A stretch of DNA of 41,083 bases. It comes from Alphaproteobacteria bacterium. GTDB taxonomy: Bacteria > Pseudomonadota > Alphaproteobacteria > Ferrovibrionales > Ferrovibrionaceae. The stretch's first letter is position 1. Each line of letters opens with the position of its first letter. The position numbers and the translations under genes are program-made. The stretch covers positions 1 through 41,083 of the forward strand of contig JAGXRD010000034.1 of the NCBI GenBank assembly GCA_018336035.1, read 5' to 3'. Below the pieces are notes generated by a model that worked only from the letters and a program-made list of their open reading frames with translations, searched no databases and was not told the DNA's origin. Positions 1 to 10,401 of the stretch are shown here, piece by piece.

Positions 1-1274
1 GGTTTGTGGCGGCACGGCTGCTCAAGCATGCCGGCCGCCGCGTCACGGTCGCGCTGCTCGGCCCGAGAGACGCATTGAAGGGCGACGCCGCCGTGATGGC
101 GCAGCGCTGGGAAGGCGCGGTGCTGCCGGCCACGCCGCTGCTGGTGATGCAGGCCGATGTGATTGTCGATGCGCTGTTCGGGGCGGGCCTGAGCCGCGCA
201 CTGGAAGGCGCGGCCCTGGCGCTGGTCGATGCGGTGAACGAGTCCGGTGCTGCCGTTGTCGCTGTCGATCTGCCCAGCGGCCTGCATGGCGATGATGGTC
301 AGCCGCGCGGCGCGGCCGCCATTCGGGCCACGCGCACGGTCACTTTTTTCCGGCCCAAGCCGGGGCACCTGCTGCTGCCCGGCCGTCTGCTCTGCGGCGA
401 GCTGCATGTCGCCAATATCGGCATTCCCGATGCGGTGCTGGCGGATATCCCCCCGCAGCAATGGCGCAACGATCCTGCACTATGGAAAGCCGAGCTGCCG
501 CGCCCCCGCATCGATGGCCACAAATACCAGCGCGGCCATGTGCTGCTGCGCGGCGGCGATAAGCCCGGCGCGGCGCTGCTGGCCGGTCATGCCGCGATGC
601 GGATCGGTGCAGGGCTTACGACTCTGGCGCTGCCGCAGGAGGCGATGGCGCTGCCCGGCGGACCCGATGCGCTGATGCGGCAGCGTTGTGACGGTATTCC
701 CGACTGGCGTGTGGCGCTGAAAGACGCGCGGCGGAATGCGCTGCTGCTCGGGCCCGGCAATGGTGCGGGCGCGGCGACAAAGCAGATGGTGCTGGAGGCG
801 CTGGCGACCACGCGGCCGACCGTGCTGGATGCCGATGCGCTGACGGCTTTTGCCGAGGACCCGAAGGCGTTGTTCGCCGCGATCCGAGGCCCGGTGGTGC
901 TGACGCCGCATGATGGCGAATTCGCCCGGCTGTTCCCCGATCTCGGGCTGTTGCCCAAGCTGGCGCGCACGCGCGCCGCCGCCAAGATAAGCAACGCGGT
1001 GATCCTGCTGAAGGGCGCCGATACGGTGATTGCAGATGCTGATGGCCGCGCCGCGATCAACGCGAATGCGCCTCCTGATCTGGCAACTGCAGGGGCGGGC
1101 GATGTGCTGGCGGGATTTGTCGTTGGTCTGCTGGCGCAGAGTATGCCGGCGTTTGAAGCAGCCTGCGCGGCGGTCTGGCTGCATAGCGAAGCTGCAAAGC
1201 TGGGCGGGGCAGGGCTGATCGCCGACGATCTGCCGCTGCTGGTCAGGAAACCTTTGGCGGACTTGCGCGGCTAG
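1..1274 (+). CDS. nnr: Bifunctional NAD(P)H-hydrate epimerase / ADP-dependent dehydratase (5' truncated)
   Basis: Repairs hydrated NADH and NADPH. The N-terminal YjeF_N part epimerises S/R-NAD(P)HX and the C-terminal carbohydrate-kinase-like part dehydrates the S form using ADP. The reading frame is open to the window edge. Its first codons give FVAARLL, the middle of the usual GGDGFVAARLL nucleotide-binding motif, so the real start lies upstream. The dehydratase part begins near the text GHKYQRGHVLLRGG and carries IGAGL, LLKGADTVIA and the glycine-rich ATAGAGDVLAGF motif near the C-terminus. About 422 codons are visible out of roughly 480-500 in bifunctional family members. The 3' end overlaps the convergent SulP gene by 32 bases. 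Family assignment is firm. Activity is inferred from family knowledge. Confidence 0.93.
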   Translation, partial: FVAARLLKHAGRRVTVALLGPRDALKGDAAVMAQRWEGAVLPATPLLVMQADVIVDALFGAGLSRALEGAALALVDAVNESGAAVVAVDLPSGLHGDDGQPRGAAAIRATRTVTFFRPKPGHLLLPGRLLCGELHVANIGIPDAVLADIPPQQWRNDPALWKAELPRPRIDGHKYQRGHVLLRGGDKPGAALLAGHAAMRIGAGLTTLALPQEAMALPGGPDALMRQRCDGIPDWRVALKDARRNALLLGPGNGAGAATKQMVLEALATTRPTVLDADALTAFAEDPKALFAAIRGPVVLTPHDGEFARLFPDLGLLPKLARTRAAAKISNAVILLKGADTVIADADGRAAINANAPPDLATAGAGDVLAGFVVGLLAQSMPAFEAACAAVWLHSEAAKLGGAGLIADDLPLLVRKPLADLRG

Positions 1275-2538
1275 CGCGCGCCCGGTCCTTGGCCTTGAGC
1301 AGCAGCGCCAGCGCCATGCCCGCCATCAGCGCCATGGTGATATCGACCAGCACCGTCAGCACAAAGGTCAGCGCCAGCACCGCCTGATCGCCGCGTCTGG
1401 CATGGCGGAATTCCTTCAGCTTGTCGGCTTCGCTCATGCCCCAGGCCACCACCACCAGCATGCCGGCCAGCGCGGCCAGCGGCACCATGCCGGCCAGCGG
1501 CGCCAGCAGCCACATGAACAGCAGCAGGAAGACGGCATGCAGGATGCCCGAGATGGGCGTCAGCGCGCCGGCGCGGATGTTGGTGGCGGTGCGCGCCAGC
1601 GCGCCGGTGGCAGGCAGGCCGCCGAAAAAGGCCGAGGCGATATTGGCGATGCCCTGGCCGATCAGTTCGATATTGGATTTGTGCTGCCGTCCGGTCATGC
1701 GGTCGGCGATCACGCAGCTCAGCAGGCTTTCGATGCCGGCCAGCAACGCAATCGCAATCGCGCTCGGTAGCAGTTCATACAGTCGCGCGACGGTGATGCC
1801 GCGAGGCAGTTCCGGCATGGGCAGCGTGTTGGGAATTGCCCCGAAGCGGCTGCCGATGGTTTCAACCGGCAGGCCCAGCAACTGTACCAGCAGGGTGGCG
1901 ATCACGATGGCGATCAGCATCGCCGGCCAGGTCGGACGCCAGCGCCGCAGGGCCAGGATGATGCCCAGCGTGATCAGCGCGATGGCGGTGGTCAGCAGAT
2001 CGAAACTGCGCCAGGCCAATGCATGTTCCGCCCAGCGATGCAGGAAGTCGGCCGGCACCTGCTGCATCTGCAGGCCGAAGAAATCCTTCACCTGCGTGGA
2101 GAAGATGGTGAGCGCGATGCCGGCCGTGAAGCCGACCACCACGGCATAGGGGATATGCTTGATCAGGGTGCCGAGTTTGAAGACGCCGAGCAGAACCAGC
2201 ATGGCGCCGGCCATCAGCGTGGCGATCACCAGGCCATCGTAGCCATGCTGCTGGATCACGCCGTAGACAACGATGACGAAAGCAGCGGTGGGCCCGCCGA
2301 TCTGGTGCCGGCTGCCGCCAAACGCAGAGATCAGGAAGCCGGCGATGATCGCGGTGAACAGGCCTTTGTCGGGCGTGGTGCCCGAGGCAATCGCAATCGC
2401 CATGGCGAGCGGCAGCGCGACGATGGCGACCGTGAGTCCGGCCAGCGCATCGCGGCGCAGGCTGCCGAGGCTGTAGCCTTCGCGCAGGCAGGTGATCAGT
2501 TTGGGTACGAACATCGCGGCCACTGGGGAGGTCAGCAT
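1243..2538 (-). CDS. SulP-family anion transporter lacking a STAS domain
   Basis: Inner-membrane permease of the SulP/SLC26 family, probably for sulfate, bicarbonate or a dicarboxylate. The N-terminal part reads REGYSLGSLRRDALAGLTVA and is followed by IVALPLAMAIAIASG and GGPTAAFVIVVYG, typical of the first SulP helices. Further hydrophobic segments run to the C-terminus (about 431 residues). The protein ends soon after the last membrane segment with a short basic tail, so the cytoplasmic STAS domain found in most members is absent. No frameshift explains this, because the stop lies inside the convergent nnr gene. The start is uncertain: ATG at 2538 or 2514, with a longer frame open to 2646. 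None has a strong Shine-Dalgarno sequence. The substrate cannot be told from sequence. Confidence 0.88.
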   Translation of the reverse strand: MLTSPVAAMFVPKLITCLREGYSLGSLRRDALAGLTVAIVALPLAMAIAIASGTTPDKGLFTAIIAGFLISAFGGSRHQIGGPTAAFVIVVYGVIQQHGYDGLVIATLMAGAMLVLLGVFKLGTLIKHIPYAVVVGFTAGIALTIFSTQVKDFFGLQMQQVPADFLHRWAEHALAWRSFDLLTTAIALITLGIILALRRWRPTWPAMLIAIVIATLLVQLLGLPVETIGSRFGAIPNTLPMPELPRGITVARLYELLPSAIAIALLAGIESLLSCVIADRMTGRQHKSNIELIGQGIANIASAFFGGLPATGALARTATNIRAGALTPISGILHAVFLLLFMWLLAPLAGMVPLAALAGMLVVVAWGMSEADKLKEFRHARRGDQAVLALTFVLTVLVDITMALMAGMALALLLKAKDRARASRASPPKVS

Positions 2539-2895
2539 TGCCGGTCGGGCTGGCCGGCGTCTAGGTACTATAATACCGCGAAATAGCGTTGACCACACCG
2601 AAGACGGGGGCGTGTGACGCGGCCTTGAAAGCCGGGCAGTTGGCATTATGTTCTCATGTCAGGTGAGTAAGTTTGAAGCTTGGGCAAGCAGGAGGCGAAC
2701 GAACACGCGCGAAGCCAAACGAACACGCACGAGCCGCTACGAACACCCACGAATGCTGGCGAAGCGCTACGAACGCCAGCGAAGCGAAATGAACCATAGT
2801 GAGCCCGGGCGAGGTTTGCGCTGGATCAGGGCGCGTTAACCATTGGAGTGTTAACAGAGGCTGCCCCGCATCGTCTTCCGGGCCAGGAGTTCTCG
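2539..2895. promoter_or_regulatory. Divergent intergenic region between SulP and glycosyltransferase genes
   Basis: This 357-base stretch has no convincing gene. It should carry the promoters for the leftward SulP gene and the rightward glycosyltransferase gene. It contains the 10-bp-phased array at 2701-2820 and, just after it, two GTTAAC hexamers at 2835-2840 and 2850-2855, which form a small inverted repeat before the glycosyltransferase start. A 63-codon open frame at 2648-2839 is mostly Arg, Glu and Lys produced by the repeat and has no family resemblance, so I do not call it a gene. No clear -35/-10 pair was found. Confidence 0.5.
2701..2820. repeat. Degenerate decanucleotide array, 12 units, period exactly 10 bp
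   Basis: Cut into 10-base units from 2701, all twelve units begin with GA. Nine begin GAA and three GAG. The tenth base is C in nine, T in two and G in one. The consensus is GARNNNNNNC, which places CGAA or CGAG once per helical turn along one face of the DNA. A weaker 30-bp order is also visible: units at 2731/2741 and 2761/2771 share CGCTACGAAC. Flanking decamers break the rule (2691 begins GG, 2821 begins CT). The phasing is seen directly in the sequence. Its function is unknown. Confidence 0.85.
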
Positions 2896-3600
2896 ATGAT
2901 TCGCGTTTTCATCGGCTACAGCCGCGCCGCCCCGGTGGCCTCCAGCGTCGCCGCCCTCAGCATCAACCGCCGCGCCTCGCAGCCGGTGGCGATCACGCAT
3001 CTCGCGCTCAATCAGTTGCAGGGCCTCTACACCCGCCCGCACCACGAGCTGCAGTCGACCGACTTTTCCTTCTCGCGCTTCCTGACGCCCTATCTGGCCG
3101 GTTTCGACGGCTGGGCGATCTTCATGGACGACGACATGCTGGTGCTCGACGATATCGCCAGGCTCTGGGCTTTGCGCGACGAGCGCTATGCCGTGCAGGT
3201 GGTCAAGCACAACCATGTGCCGAAGGAAGACGTGAAATTCCTCGGCAAGGCGCAGACCAAATACGAGAAGAAGAACTGGTCCAGCGTCATGCTGTTCAAC
3301 TGCGCGAAATGCACCGCGCTGACCCCGGATTACGTCAATTCCGCCACCGGTCTGGAGCTGCACCAGTTCAAATGGCTCGGCAACGATGACCTCATTGGCG
3401 AAATCCCGCATCGCTGGAACCATCTGGCCGACTACGACCCCTATGAAAAGGATGTCGCCATCGTGCATTACACGATCGGCGGGCCGTTCTATGACGAGTT
3501 CCGGGATTGCTCCTACAGCAAGGAGTGGCTGGAGGAGCGCGCGCAGATGCTGCATTGCGACCAGAGCAAGGCGAAAAAGCCAGCCAAAACGGGCGCTTAA
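2896..3600 (+). CDS. GT-A-fold glycosyltransferase-like protein
   Basis: Predicted soluble glycosyltransferase of 234 residues, resembling family-8-like enzymes of bacterial surface polysaccharide synthesis. It starts MIRVFIGYSR, typical of the first beta strand of a GT-A fold. It has FMDDDMLVLDD at about residues 76-86, a DXD-type metal and sugar-nucleotide site, and ends with a polar Lys-rich tail. An ATG at 2896 preceded by CCAGGAG at 2883-2889 fixes the start; a frame open from 2848 adds an unlikely 16-residue leader. It stands alone between the repeat-bearing region and tRNA-Leu, so neighbours say nothing about donor or acceptor. GT-type fold is fairly sure. The substrate is unknown. Confidence 0.75.
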   Translation: MIRVFIGYSRAAPVASSVAALSINRRASQPVAITHLALNQLQGLYTRPHHELQSTDFSFSRFLTPYLAGFDGWAIFMDDDMLVLDDIARLWALRDERYAVQVVKHNHVPKEDVKFLGKAQTKYEKKNWSSVMLFNCAKCTALTPDYVNSATGLELHQFKWLGNDDLIGEIPHRWNHLADYDPYEKDVAIVHYTIGGPFYDEFRDCSYSKEWLEERAQMLHCDQSKAKKPAKTGA

Positions 3601-3701
3601 GCCTCGCTACGAGGGCGGCTGGAAAACCGGCCAAAAGCCTCGCGCGGCCCAAATCTCCGTGCTATAGACTGCGACCTTCGCGCCGGCCCCGGTGCGGGCA
3701 A

Positions 3702-3786
3702 GCGGGCGTGGTGGAACTGGTAGACACGCAGGATTTAGGTTCCTGTGCCGCAAGGCGTGTGGGTTCAAGTCCCTCCGCCCGCACCA
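3702..3786 (+). tRNA. tRNA-Leu (anticodon UAG)
   Basis: The cloverleaf can be folded by eye. The acceptor stem is GCGGGCG with CGCCCGC, followed by discriminator A and an encoded CCA at 3784-3786. The anticodon stem is CAGGA/TCCTG with loop TTTAGGT, giving UAG, which reads CUA and other CUN leucine codons. A long class II variable arm has the stem GCC-GCAA-GGC. The T loop is TTCAAGT. The second pair of the T stem is a T-T mismatch (GTGGG against CCCTC). A possible -10 element CTATAGACT lies at 3662-3670. Confidence 0.95.
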
Positions 3787-3837
3787 GCTCCCCCGGGCAG
3801 CGATATCAGATTCTAAGAAGAGACAGGTAACTCGGTC

Positions 3838-5160
3838 ATGCAGATCACGGAAATCAGCGCCTCGGGCCTGAAGCGCGAATACAAGGTCGTCATCAACGCC
3901 GCCGCGCTGGAAAGCACCGTCAACGAGAAGCTCGAAGCGGTCCGCGGTCAGGTCAACATGCCGGGCTTCCGCCCCGGCAAGGCACCCGCCGCGCTGGTCA
4001 AGAAGCAGTATGGTCGCGCGCTGCTCGGCGAAGCGATGGAAGAGTCGGTGAACTCGGCCCTGCAGAAGACGCTGGAAGACAACAAGCTGCGTCCCGCCAT
4101 GCAGCCCAAGGTCGACATCCAGACCTTCGAAGAGGGCAAGGATTTCGAATGCACCATCGCGGTGGAAGTGCTGCCGGACATCGTCCCGGGCGACTTCAAG
4201 CAGATCAAGCTGGAGCGTCTGGTCGTTGAGCCGAACGACACCGAGGTCGACGAATTCATGACCCGCCTGTCGGACCAGCAGAAGACCTACGAGAAGGCCG
4301 ACAAGGTGGCCGAGAAGGGCGACCAGGTCGTGATCGACTTCTCGGGCAGCGTGGATGGCGTGAAATTCGATGGCGGCACCGCCACCGACTATCCCCTGGT
4401 GCTCGGTTCCAACACCTTCATCCCCGGTTTCGAAGACCAGCTGACCGGTATGAAGGTCGGCGAGCAGAAGATCGTCAAGGTCACCTTCCCGGAGGCCTAT
4501 GGCAACAGCGACCTGGCGGGCAAGCCGGCCGATTTCGACTGCACGCTGAAGGAAGTGCGCGCTGCGGCGGCCGTCACCATCGACGACGAATTCGCCAAGC
4601 GTTTCGGCCTGCAGTCGCTGCAGGAGCTGAAGGACAACATCAAGCGCGATCTGGGCTCGGAATATAAGAGCCTGGCCCGCATGAAGATGAAGCGCAGCCT
4701 GCTCGACCAGCTGGCCGACCAGCACAGCTTCGATGTGCCGCCGGGCATGGTCGAAATGGAATTCGGGCAGATCTGGAACGAGATTTCCGCTGACAAGGCC
4801 CGTCTCGAGGCCGAAATGGCCGAAGAGAAGAAGACCGAGGACGAGCTGAAGGCGGAATACCAGAAGATCGCCGAGCGCCGCATCCGTCTCGGCCTGCTGC
4901 TGTCGGAAGTCGGCCGCATCAACAATATCGAAGTGAAGTCGGAAGAAATCACCCGCGCCATGATCGAGCAGGCCCGCCGCTTCCCCGGTCAGGAGCGCCA
5001 GGTGATGGAATACTTCCAGAAGAACCCGGAAGCCGCGCAGAGCCTGCGCGCCCCGATCTTCGAGGACAAGGTGGTCGACTTCATCGTCGAGATGGCCACT
5101 GTCACCGACAAGACCGTGACCAAGGAAGAGCTGCAGAAGGAAGTCGAAGCGGTTTCGTAA
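3838..5160 (+). CDS. tig: Trigger factor, ribosome-associated chaperone and peptidyl-prolyl isomerase
   Basis: Binds ribosomal protein L23 at the exit tunnel and shields nascent chains. The 440-residue product has the N-terminal ribosome-binding signature [12 protein letters not shown] at about residues 42-53. A central FKBP-type PPIase domain follows ([14 protein letters not shown] through [16 protein letters not shown], about 160-215), then a long helical, charged C-terminal chaperone domain. Length fits the family (about 430-450). It begins 51 bases after tRNA-Leu and is followed by a strong terminator, so clpP has its own promoter although tig-clpP-clpX order is conserved widely. Confidence 0.97.
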   Translation: MQITEISASGLKREYKVVINAAALESTVNEKLEAVRGQVNMPGFRPGKAPAALVKKQYGRALLGEAMEESVNSALQKTLEDNKLRPAMQPKVDIQTFEEGKDFECTIAVEVLPDIVPGDFKQIKLERLVVEPNDTEVDEFMTRLSDQQKTYEKADKVAEKGDQVVIDFSGSVDGVKFDGGTATDYPLVLGSNTFIPGFEDQLTGMKVGEQKIVKVTFPEAYGNSDLAGKPADFDCTLKEVRAAAAVTIDDEFAKRFGLQSLQELKDNIKRDLGSEYKSLARMKMKRSLLDQLADQHSFDVPPGMVEMEFGQIWNEISADKARLEAEMAEEKKTEDELKAEYQKIAERRIRLGLLLSEVGRINNIEVKSEEITRAMIEQARRFPGQERQVMEYFQKNPEAAQSLRAPIFEDKVVDFIVEMATVTDKTVTKEELQKEVEAVS

Positions 5161-5186
5161 TCCGCTCCGTCATTTCGGCCTGAACG

Positions 5187-5217
5187 AACGCCGGGGCTTG
5201 CCCCGGCGTTTTTCTTT
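5187..5217 (+). terminator. Rho-independent terminator after tig
   Basis: A perfect 10-bp stem, AACGCCGGGG (5187-5196) with CCCCGGCGTT (5201-5210), has a CTTG tetraloop and is followed by TTTCTTT. It lies 27 bases after the tig stop codon and just before the clpP promoter. Confidence 0.9.
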
Positions 5218-5231
5218 ACGGGGGCCGGCCA

Positions 5232-5260
5232 TTGAAGCGGCGGGGTCTTTGCCCCACATT
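5232..5260 (+). promoter_or_regulatory. Sigma-32 (RpoH)-like promoter before clpP
   Basis: TTGAAG at 5232-5237 followed after 14 bases by CCCCACATT at 5252-5260 resembles the heat-shock consensus CTTGAA / CCCCATNT. It lies between the tig terminator and the clpP start, the expected place for a heat-shock promoter of a protease gene. Read by eye only. Confidence 0.55.
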
Positions 5261-5296
5261 AGAGCAGCAGAATTCCCGCCATTCAGGATGCGTCCC

Positions 5297-5926
5297 ATGG
5301 ATAAGATGGTCGATACTTACATGAATATGCTGGTTCCGATGGTGGTCGAGCAGACCAACCGGGGCGAGCGCTCGTATGACATCTATTCCAGGCTGCTGAA
5401 GGAACGGATCATTTTCATGGTCGGCCCGGTAAACGACGCCATGGCCAGCCTGGTGACCGCGCAGCTGCTATTCCTGGAAGCCGAGAACCCGGACAAGGAA
5501 ATCTCGCTCTACATCAACAGCCCCGGCGGGCTGGTGACCGCCGGCATGGCGATCTACGACACCATGCAGTATATCCGGCCCAAGATCGCCACCCTGTGCA
5601 TCGGCCAGGCCGCCTCCATGGGGTCGCTGCTGCTCGCCGCCGGCGAGAAGGGCAAGCGCTTTGCGCTGCCCAACGCGCGAATCATGGTCCACCAGCCGTC
5701 CGGCGGCTTCCAGGGCCAGGCCGCCGATATCGAGATCCATGCCAAGGAAATCCTCGATATGCGCAGCCGGCTGAATGGTATCTATGCGAAGCATACCGGC
5801 CAGAGCCTGGACAAGATCGAGGCTGCCATGGAGCGTGACCGCTTCCTGACGCCGACCGAGGCCAAGGAGTTCGGTCTGGTCGACGAGGTGGTCGAGCGCC
5901 GCGCGGAACCGGCCGCCAAGAAGTAA
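5297..5926 (+). CDS. clpP: ATP-dependent Clp protease proteolytic subunit
   Basis: Serine peptidase that forms the double heptameric chamber served by ClpX and ClpA. The chosen start, ATG 5297, has AGGA at 5285-5288 and gives 209 residues beginning [10 protein letters not shown]. An upstream ATG at 5288 lies on top of that Shine-Dalgarno and is less likely. The catalytic triad is intact: Ser107 in GQAASMG, His132 in HQPSGG and Asp181 in ERDRF. INSPGG and the handle-region helices are normal. It is followed after 244 bases by clpX, its partner ATPase. A sigma-32-like promoter precedes it, so heat induction is inferred. Confidence 0.97.
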   Translation: MDKMVDTYMNMLVPMVVEQTNRGERSYDIYSRLLKERIIFMVGPVNDAMASLVTAQLLFLEAENPDKEISLYINSPGGLVTAGMAIYDTMQYIRPKIATLCIGQAASMGSLLLAAGEKGKRFALPNARIMVHQPSGGFQGQAADIEIHAKEILDMRSRLNGIYAKHTGQSLDKIEAAMERDRFLTPTEAKEFGLVDEVVERRAEPAAKK

Positions 5927-6170
5927 GCCTCAAAATAAGGCGGAATGCGGCCCCCGGGGACGGGGGCACCGCCACCCCGGTCGGCAGGGCGGCTTGCTTG
6001 CCAGATCGCCCTTAAGCGTTACATCATGGTTATGTGACCTGATTCCCGGGCCTTAGGCCGACGTGGCGGGGGGTATCTCCGTTGTGCGGGACGTTCTGGT
6101 TCCTTATGATGACGATTCGATGGATTAGGGCCCCGCGTCGCCCGGCGCCGGCCCGCTCAGTGGAGCAGGT
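5927..6170. promoter_or_regulatory. clpP-clpX intergenic region
   Basis: No gene is seen in these 244 bases. A 7-bp GC hairpin, GCCCCCG (5950-5956) with CGGGGGC (5961-5967), could weaken read-through from clpP but has no T tract, so I do not call a terminator. A near-perfect inverted repeat GTTACAT / ATGTGAC spans 6018-6038 and may be an operator. The clpX promoter should lie here but no convincing hexamers stand out. Confidence 0.3.
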
Positions 6171-7433
<1,263 letters not shown>

Positions 7434-7465
7434 TCACGATCAGGTATCACGGCTGTGTGATTTTG

Positions 7466-7496
7466 CGGGCCGCCACCTTATCCGAGGGGCGGCCCG
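7466..7496. terminator. GC-rich hairpin between convergent clpX and ABM genes
   Basis: CGGGCCGCC (7466-7474) and GGCGGCCCG (7488-7496) form a perfect 9-bp stem with a 13-base loop. It sits 32 bases past the clpX stop and includes the last codons of the leftward gene. The run of T precedes the stem on the plus strand (TTTTG) and there is no T tract after it on either strand, so it is only a candidate terminator. Confidence 0.4.
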
Positions 7497-7810
7497 TAAT
7501 GTTCCACCAGTGGAAAAGGCTCATAGAATCCGTGCAGTAGGGCGCGCCAGCGGCGGTAATCGTCCGACCGTCGGAAGCCCTGCTCATGGGCGGCGACGTT
7601 GACCCAGTTAACCAGAAGCAGATACCGCTGCGGATTTTCCAGACAGGGCCGCACCTCGGCGCTCTGACAACCCGGCTGCCTGCGGATCAACGGCAGCGCT
7701 TCGCTGAGCGCGGCCTCGAATGCCGGTGCATCGCTGCCGCGAAGGTCAAGCACCGCCACCTCCAGTATGCCGTCCTGACGGTGGTCTGTGGACGACTCGG
7801 TTCCTGTCAT
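7478..7810 (-). CDS. Antibiotic biosynthesis monooxygenase (ABM)-domain protein
   Basis: Small protein of about 110 residues with a dimeric alpha/beta ferredoxin-like fold typical of ABM-domain proteins, which include quinol and heme monooxygenases. Recognisable stretches are LEVAVLDLRG, a helix ending SEALPLIRRQPGC, the strand YLLLVNW and the C-terminal EHY. The start ATG at 7810 has AGGA eight bases upstream. A frame open to 7846 would add 12 residues without support. It is divergent from lon and shares a short intergenic region with the lon promoter, so a stress link is possible. The exact substrate is unknown. Confidence 0.7.
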   Translation of the reverse strand: MTGTESSTDHRQDGILEVAVLDLRGSDAPAFEAALSEALPLIRRQPGCQSAEVRPCLENPQRYLLLVNWVNVAAHEQGFRRSDDYRRWRALLHGFYEPFPLVEHYGPPLG

Positions 7811-7848
7811 CGTGATGTTCCTGCCGGGTGTGGAAAAACCGCCCATGC

Positions 7849-7878
7849 CTTGACGGACGTTGCTGGAATTCCCATCTT
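7849..7878 (+). promoter_or_regulatory. Sigma-32 (RpoH)-like promoter before lon
   Basis: CTTGAC at 7849-7854 and CCCATCTT at 7871-7878 are separated by 16 bases. Both hexamers match the alphaproteobacterial heat-shock pattern (CTTGAA/C and CCCATNT). It lies 76 bases upstream of the lon start codon. Read by eye. Confidence 0.65.
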
Positions 7879-7953
7879 AATCGCAGTCAGGCGGCACAAA
7901 AAGGACGCCTTCATGGCCCCTTGGGCCTGCCGCTCTCCAGGAAGAAACCACAC

Positions 7954-10368
7954 ATGTTCACATCACCCCGCGCCCAAGTTTTCCCGGTCCTGCCGCTGCG
8001 GGACATCGTCGTATTCCCGCACATGATCGTGCCGCTGTTTGTCGGGCGCGAGAAGTCGGTGCGGGCACTCGAAGATGTCATGAAGGACGATAAGCAGATC
8101 CTGCTGGTCGCCCAGAAGAATGCCGGCCAGGACAACCCGAATCCGGAAGACATCCACAGCGTGGGCACCATCGCCTCGGTGCTGCAGCTGCTGCGCCTGC
8201 CGGACGGCACCGTGAAGGTGCTGGTCGAGGGCAGCCAGCGCGCCAAGATCGTCAAGTTCAACGAGAATGCCGACTTCTTCCAGGTTCAGGCCGAAGTCAT
8301 TTCGGATGACTCCGGCGAAGGTCGCGAGACCGAGGCGCTGTCGCGTTCGGTGATCAACCAGTTCGAGCAGTATGTGAAGCTGAACCGGAAGATTCCGCCC
8401 GAGGTGCTGGTGTCGCTCAACCAGATCGACGATGCCTCGAAGCTGGCCGACACGGTGGCCTCGCATCTGACCATCAAGATCAGCGACAAGCAGGAACTGC
8501 TGGAGATCGCCAGCGTGGTGGAACGCCTCGAGCGCGTTTACGCCATGATGGAAGGCGAGATCGGCGTGCTGCAGGTCGAGAAGAAAATCCGTTCGCGCGT
8601 GAAGCGCCAGATGGAGAAGACCCAGCGCGAGTATTACCTCAACGAACAGCTCAAGGCGATCCAGAAGGAACTGGGCGAGGGCGAGGATGGCCGCGACGAA
8701 GTGGCCGAGATCGAACTGCGCATCAAGAAGACCCGCCTCAGCAAGGAAGCCCGTGAAAAGGCGATGGCCGAGGTGAAGAAGCTGCGCTCGATGAGCCCGA
8801 TGTCGGCTGAAGCGACCGTCATCCGCAACTACCTTGACTGGATGCTGTCGATCCCGTGGGGCAAGCGCAGCAAGATCAAGAAGGACATCAAGAACGCCGA
8901 GAAGGTGCTGAACGACGACCATTATGGTCTGGAGAAGGTCAAGGAGCGTATCCTTGAATATCTCGCCGTGCAGCAGCGCTCGGGCAAGCTGAAGGGCCCG
9001 ATCCTCTGCCTGGTCGGCCCTCCGGGTGTCGGCAAGACCTCGCTCGGCAAGTCGATCGCCAAGTCGACCGGCCGCAACTTCGTGCGCGTGTCGCTCGGCG
9101 GCGTACGCGACGAAGCTGAAATCCGCGGTCACCGCCGCACCTATATCGGCTCGATGCCCGGTAAGGTCGTGCAGTCGATGAAGAAGGCGAAGACCAACAA
9201 TCCGCTCTTCCTGTTCGACGAAATCGACAAGATGGGCCAGGACTTCCGCGGCGATCCGTCTTCGGCGCTGCTGGAAGTGCTCGACCCCGAGCAGAACGGC
9301 ACCTTCAGCGATCACTATCTCGAAGTCGATTACGATCTCTCGGATGTGATGTTCATCTGTACCGCCAACAGCCTGCGCATGCCGCAGCCGCTGCTGGATC
9401 GCATGGAGATCATCCGCATCCCCGGCTACACCGAGGATGAGAAGATCGAAATCTGCAAGCGCCACCTGATCGAGAAGCAGATCGAAGCCGCCGGCCTGAA
9501 GAAGGGCGAGTGGTCGATCACCGACGAGGCGCTGCGCGACCTGGTGCGCTATTACACCCGCGAAGCCGGCGTGCGTTCGCTGGAGCGCGAGCTGGCCAAC
9601 CTGACCCGCAAGGCGGTGAAGGAAATCCTGTCGAAGGGCGTGAAGTCGATCAAGGTCACGCCGAAGAACCTCGACAAGTATGCCGGCGTGCGTCGCCATC
9701 GCTACGGCGAGGCCGAACTCGAAGATCTGGTCGGCACCGTCACCGGCCTGGCCTGGACCGAGGTGGGCGGCGAACTGCTGACCATCGAAGCCGTGATGCT
9801 GCCCGGCAAGGGCCGCATGACGATCACGGGCAAGCTGGGTGAGGTGATGCAGGAATCGGTGCAGGCCGCGCGTTCGTTTGTGCGTGCCCGCGCCGTCGCC
9901 TTTGGCGTGAAGCCGCCGATCTTCGACAAGCGCGACATCCACGTCCACGTGCCGGAAGGCGCCACCCCGAAGGACGGCCCCTCGGCCGGCATTGCGATGG
10001 TCACCTCGATCGTCTCTGTGCTGACGGGCATTCCGGTCCGCAAGGATGTGGCGATGACCGGCGAGGTCACCCTGCGTGGCCGCGTGCTGCCGATTGGCGG
10101 CCTGAAGGAGAAGCTGCTGGCCGCCCATCGCGGCGGCATCAAGAAGGTGCTGATCCCGAAGGACAATGAGAAGGACTTGGTCGAGATCCCGGATAACGTG
10201 AAAAAGGGTCTCGAAATCGTCCCGGTTTCAACCTGCGAGGAGGTGCTGAAACACGCCCTGGTCGCGGAATTGAAACCAATTGAGTGGAGCGACGTTGACG
10301 ATCTGAACAAACCCGCCGTGGTCGAGCCTGAAAAGGAAGGCGACCGCGAGGGCGTGGTCAAACACTGA
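7954..10368 (+). CDS. lon: ATP-dependent protease La (Lon)
   Basis: Hexameric cytosolic AAA+ serine protease that degrades misfolded and regulatory proteins. ATG 7954 with CCAGGAAG at 7937-7944 gives 804 residues starting [17 protein letters not shown], the usual LonA N-terminus. A frame open from 7828 has no support. Order: Lon substrate-binding domain (about 10-205), coiled-coil region, Walker [10 protein letters not shown] (about 356), Walker [10 protein letters not shown], and the protease domain with the Ser-Lys dyad, Ser in KDGPSAG (about 676) and Lys in [12 protein letters not shown] (about 720). A sigma-32-like promoter is seen upstream. hupB follows after 33 bases, a common alphaproteobacterial order. 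Confidence 0.98.
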   Translation: MFTSPRAQVFPVLPLRDIVVFPHMIVPLFVGREKSVRALEDVMKDDKQILLVAQKNAGQDNPNPEDIHSVGTIASVLQLLRLPDGTVKVLVEGSQRAKIVKFNENADFFQVQAEVISDDSGEGRETEALSRSVINQFEQYVKLNRKIPPEVLVSLNQIDDASKLADTVASHLTIKISDKQELLEIASVVERLERVYAMMEGEIGVLQVEKKIRSRVKRQMEKTQREYYLNEQLKAIQKELGEGEDGRDEVAEIELRIKKTRLSKEAREKAMAEVKKLRSMSPMSAEATVIRNYLDWMLSIPWGKRSKIKKDIKNAEKVLNDDHYGLEKVKERILEYLAVQQRSGKLKGPILCLVGPPGVGKTSLGKSIAKSTGRNFVRVSLGGVRDEAEIRGHRRTYIGSMPGKVVQSMKKAKTNNPLFLFDEIDKMGQDFRGDPSSALLEVLDPEQNGTFSDHYLEVDYDLSDVMFICTANSLRMPQPLLDRMEIIRIPGYTEDEKIEICKRHLIEKQIEAAGLKKGEWSITDEALRDLVRYYTREAGVRSLERELANLTRKAVKEILSKGVKSIKVTPKNLDKYAGVRRHRYGEAELEDLVGTVTGLAWTEVGGELLTIEAVMLPGKGRMTITGKLGEVMQESVQAARSFVRARAVAFGVKPPIFDKRDIHVHVPEGATPKDGPSAGIAMVTSIVSVLTGIPVRKDVAMTGEVTLRGRVLPIGGLKEKLLAAHRGGIKKVLIPKDNEKDLVEIPDNVKKGLEIVPVSTCEEVLKHALVAELKPIEWSDVDDLNKPAVVEPEKEGDREGVVKH

Positions 10369-10401
10369 CCATTGATTGAGAGCAGTGCGGAGGGCTCCAG
10401 C

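Noticed and set aside
2701-2820. CRISPR array
   Set aside because: Units are 10 bp with no conserved repeat body, no spacers and no cas genes nearby.
2648-2839. 63-codon open frame over the 10-bp array
   Set aside because: The product is an Arg/Glu/Lys-rich run made by the repeat; no ribosome site or family resemblance.
5950-5967. Terminator after clpP
   Set aside because: The GC hairpin has no T tract on the plus strand.
7963-10128. 721-codon open frame antisense to lon
   Set aside because: It is a mirror of lon codon use in high-GC DNA; its product is low-complexity His/Leu/Asp-rich and matches no family.
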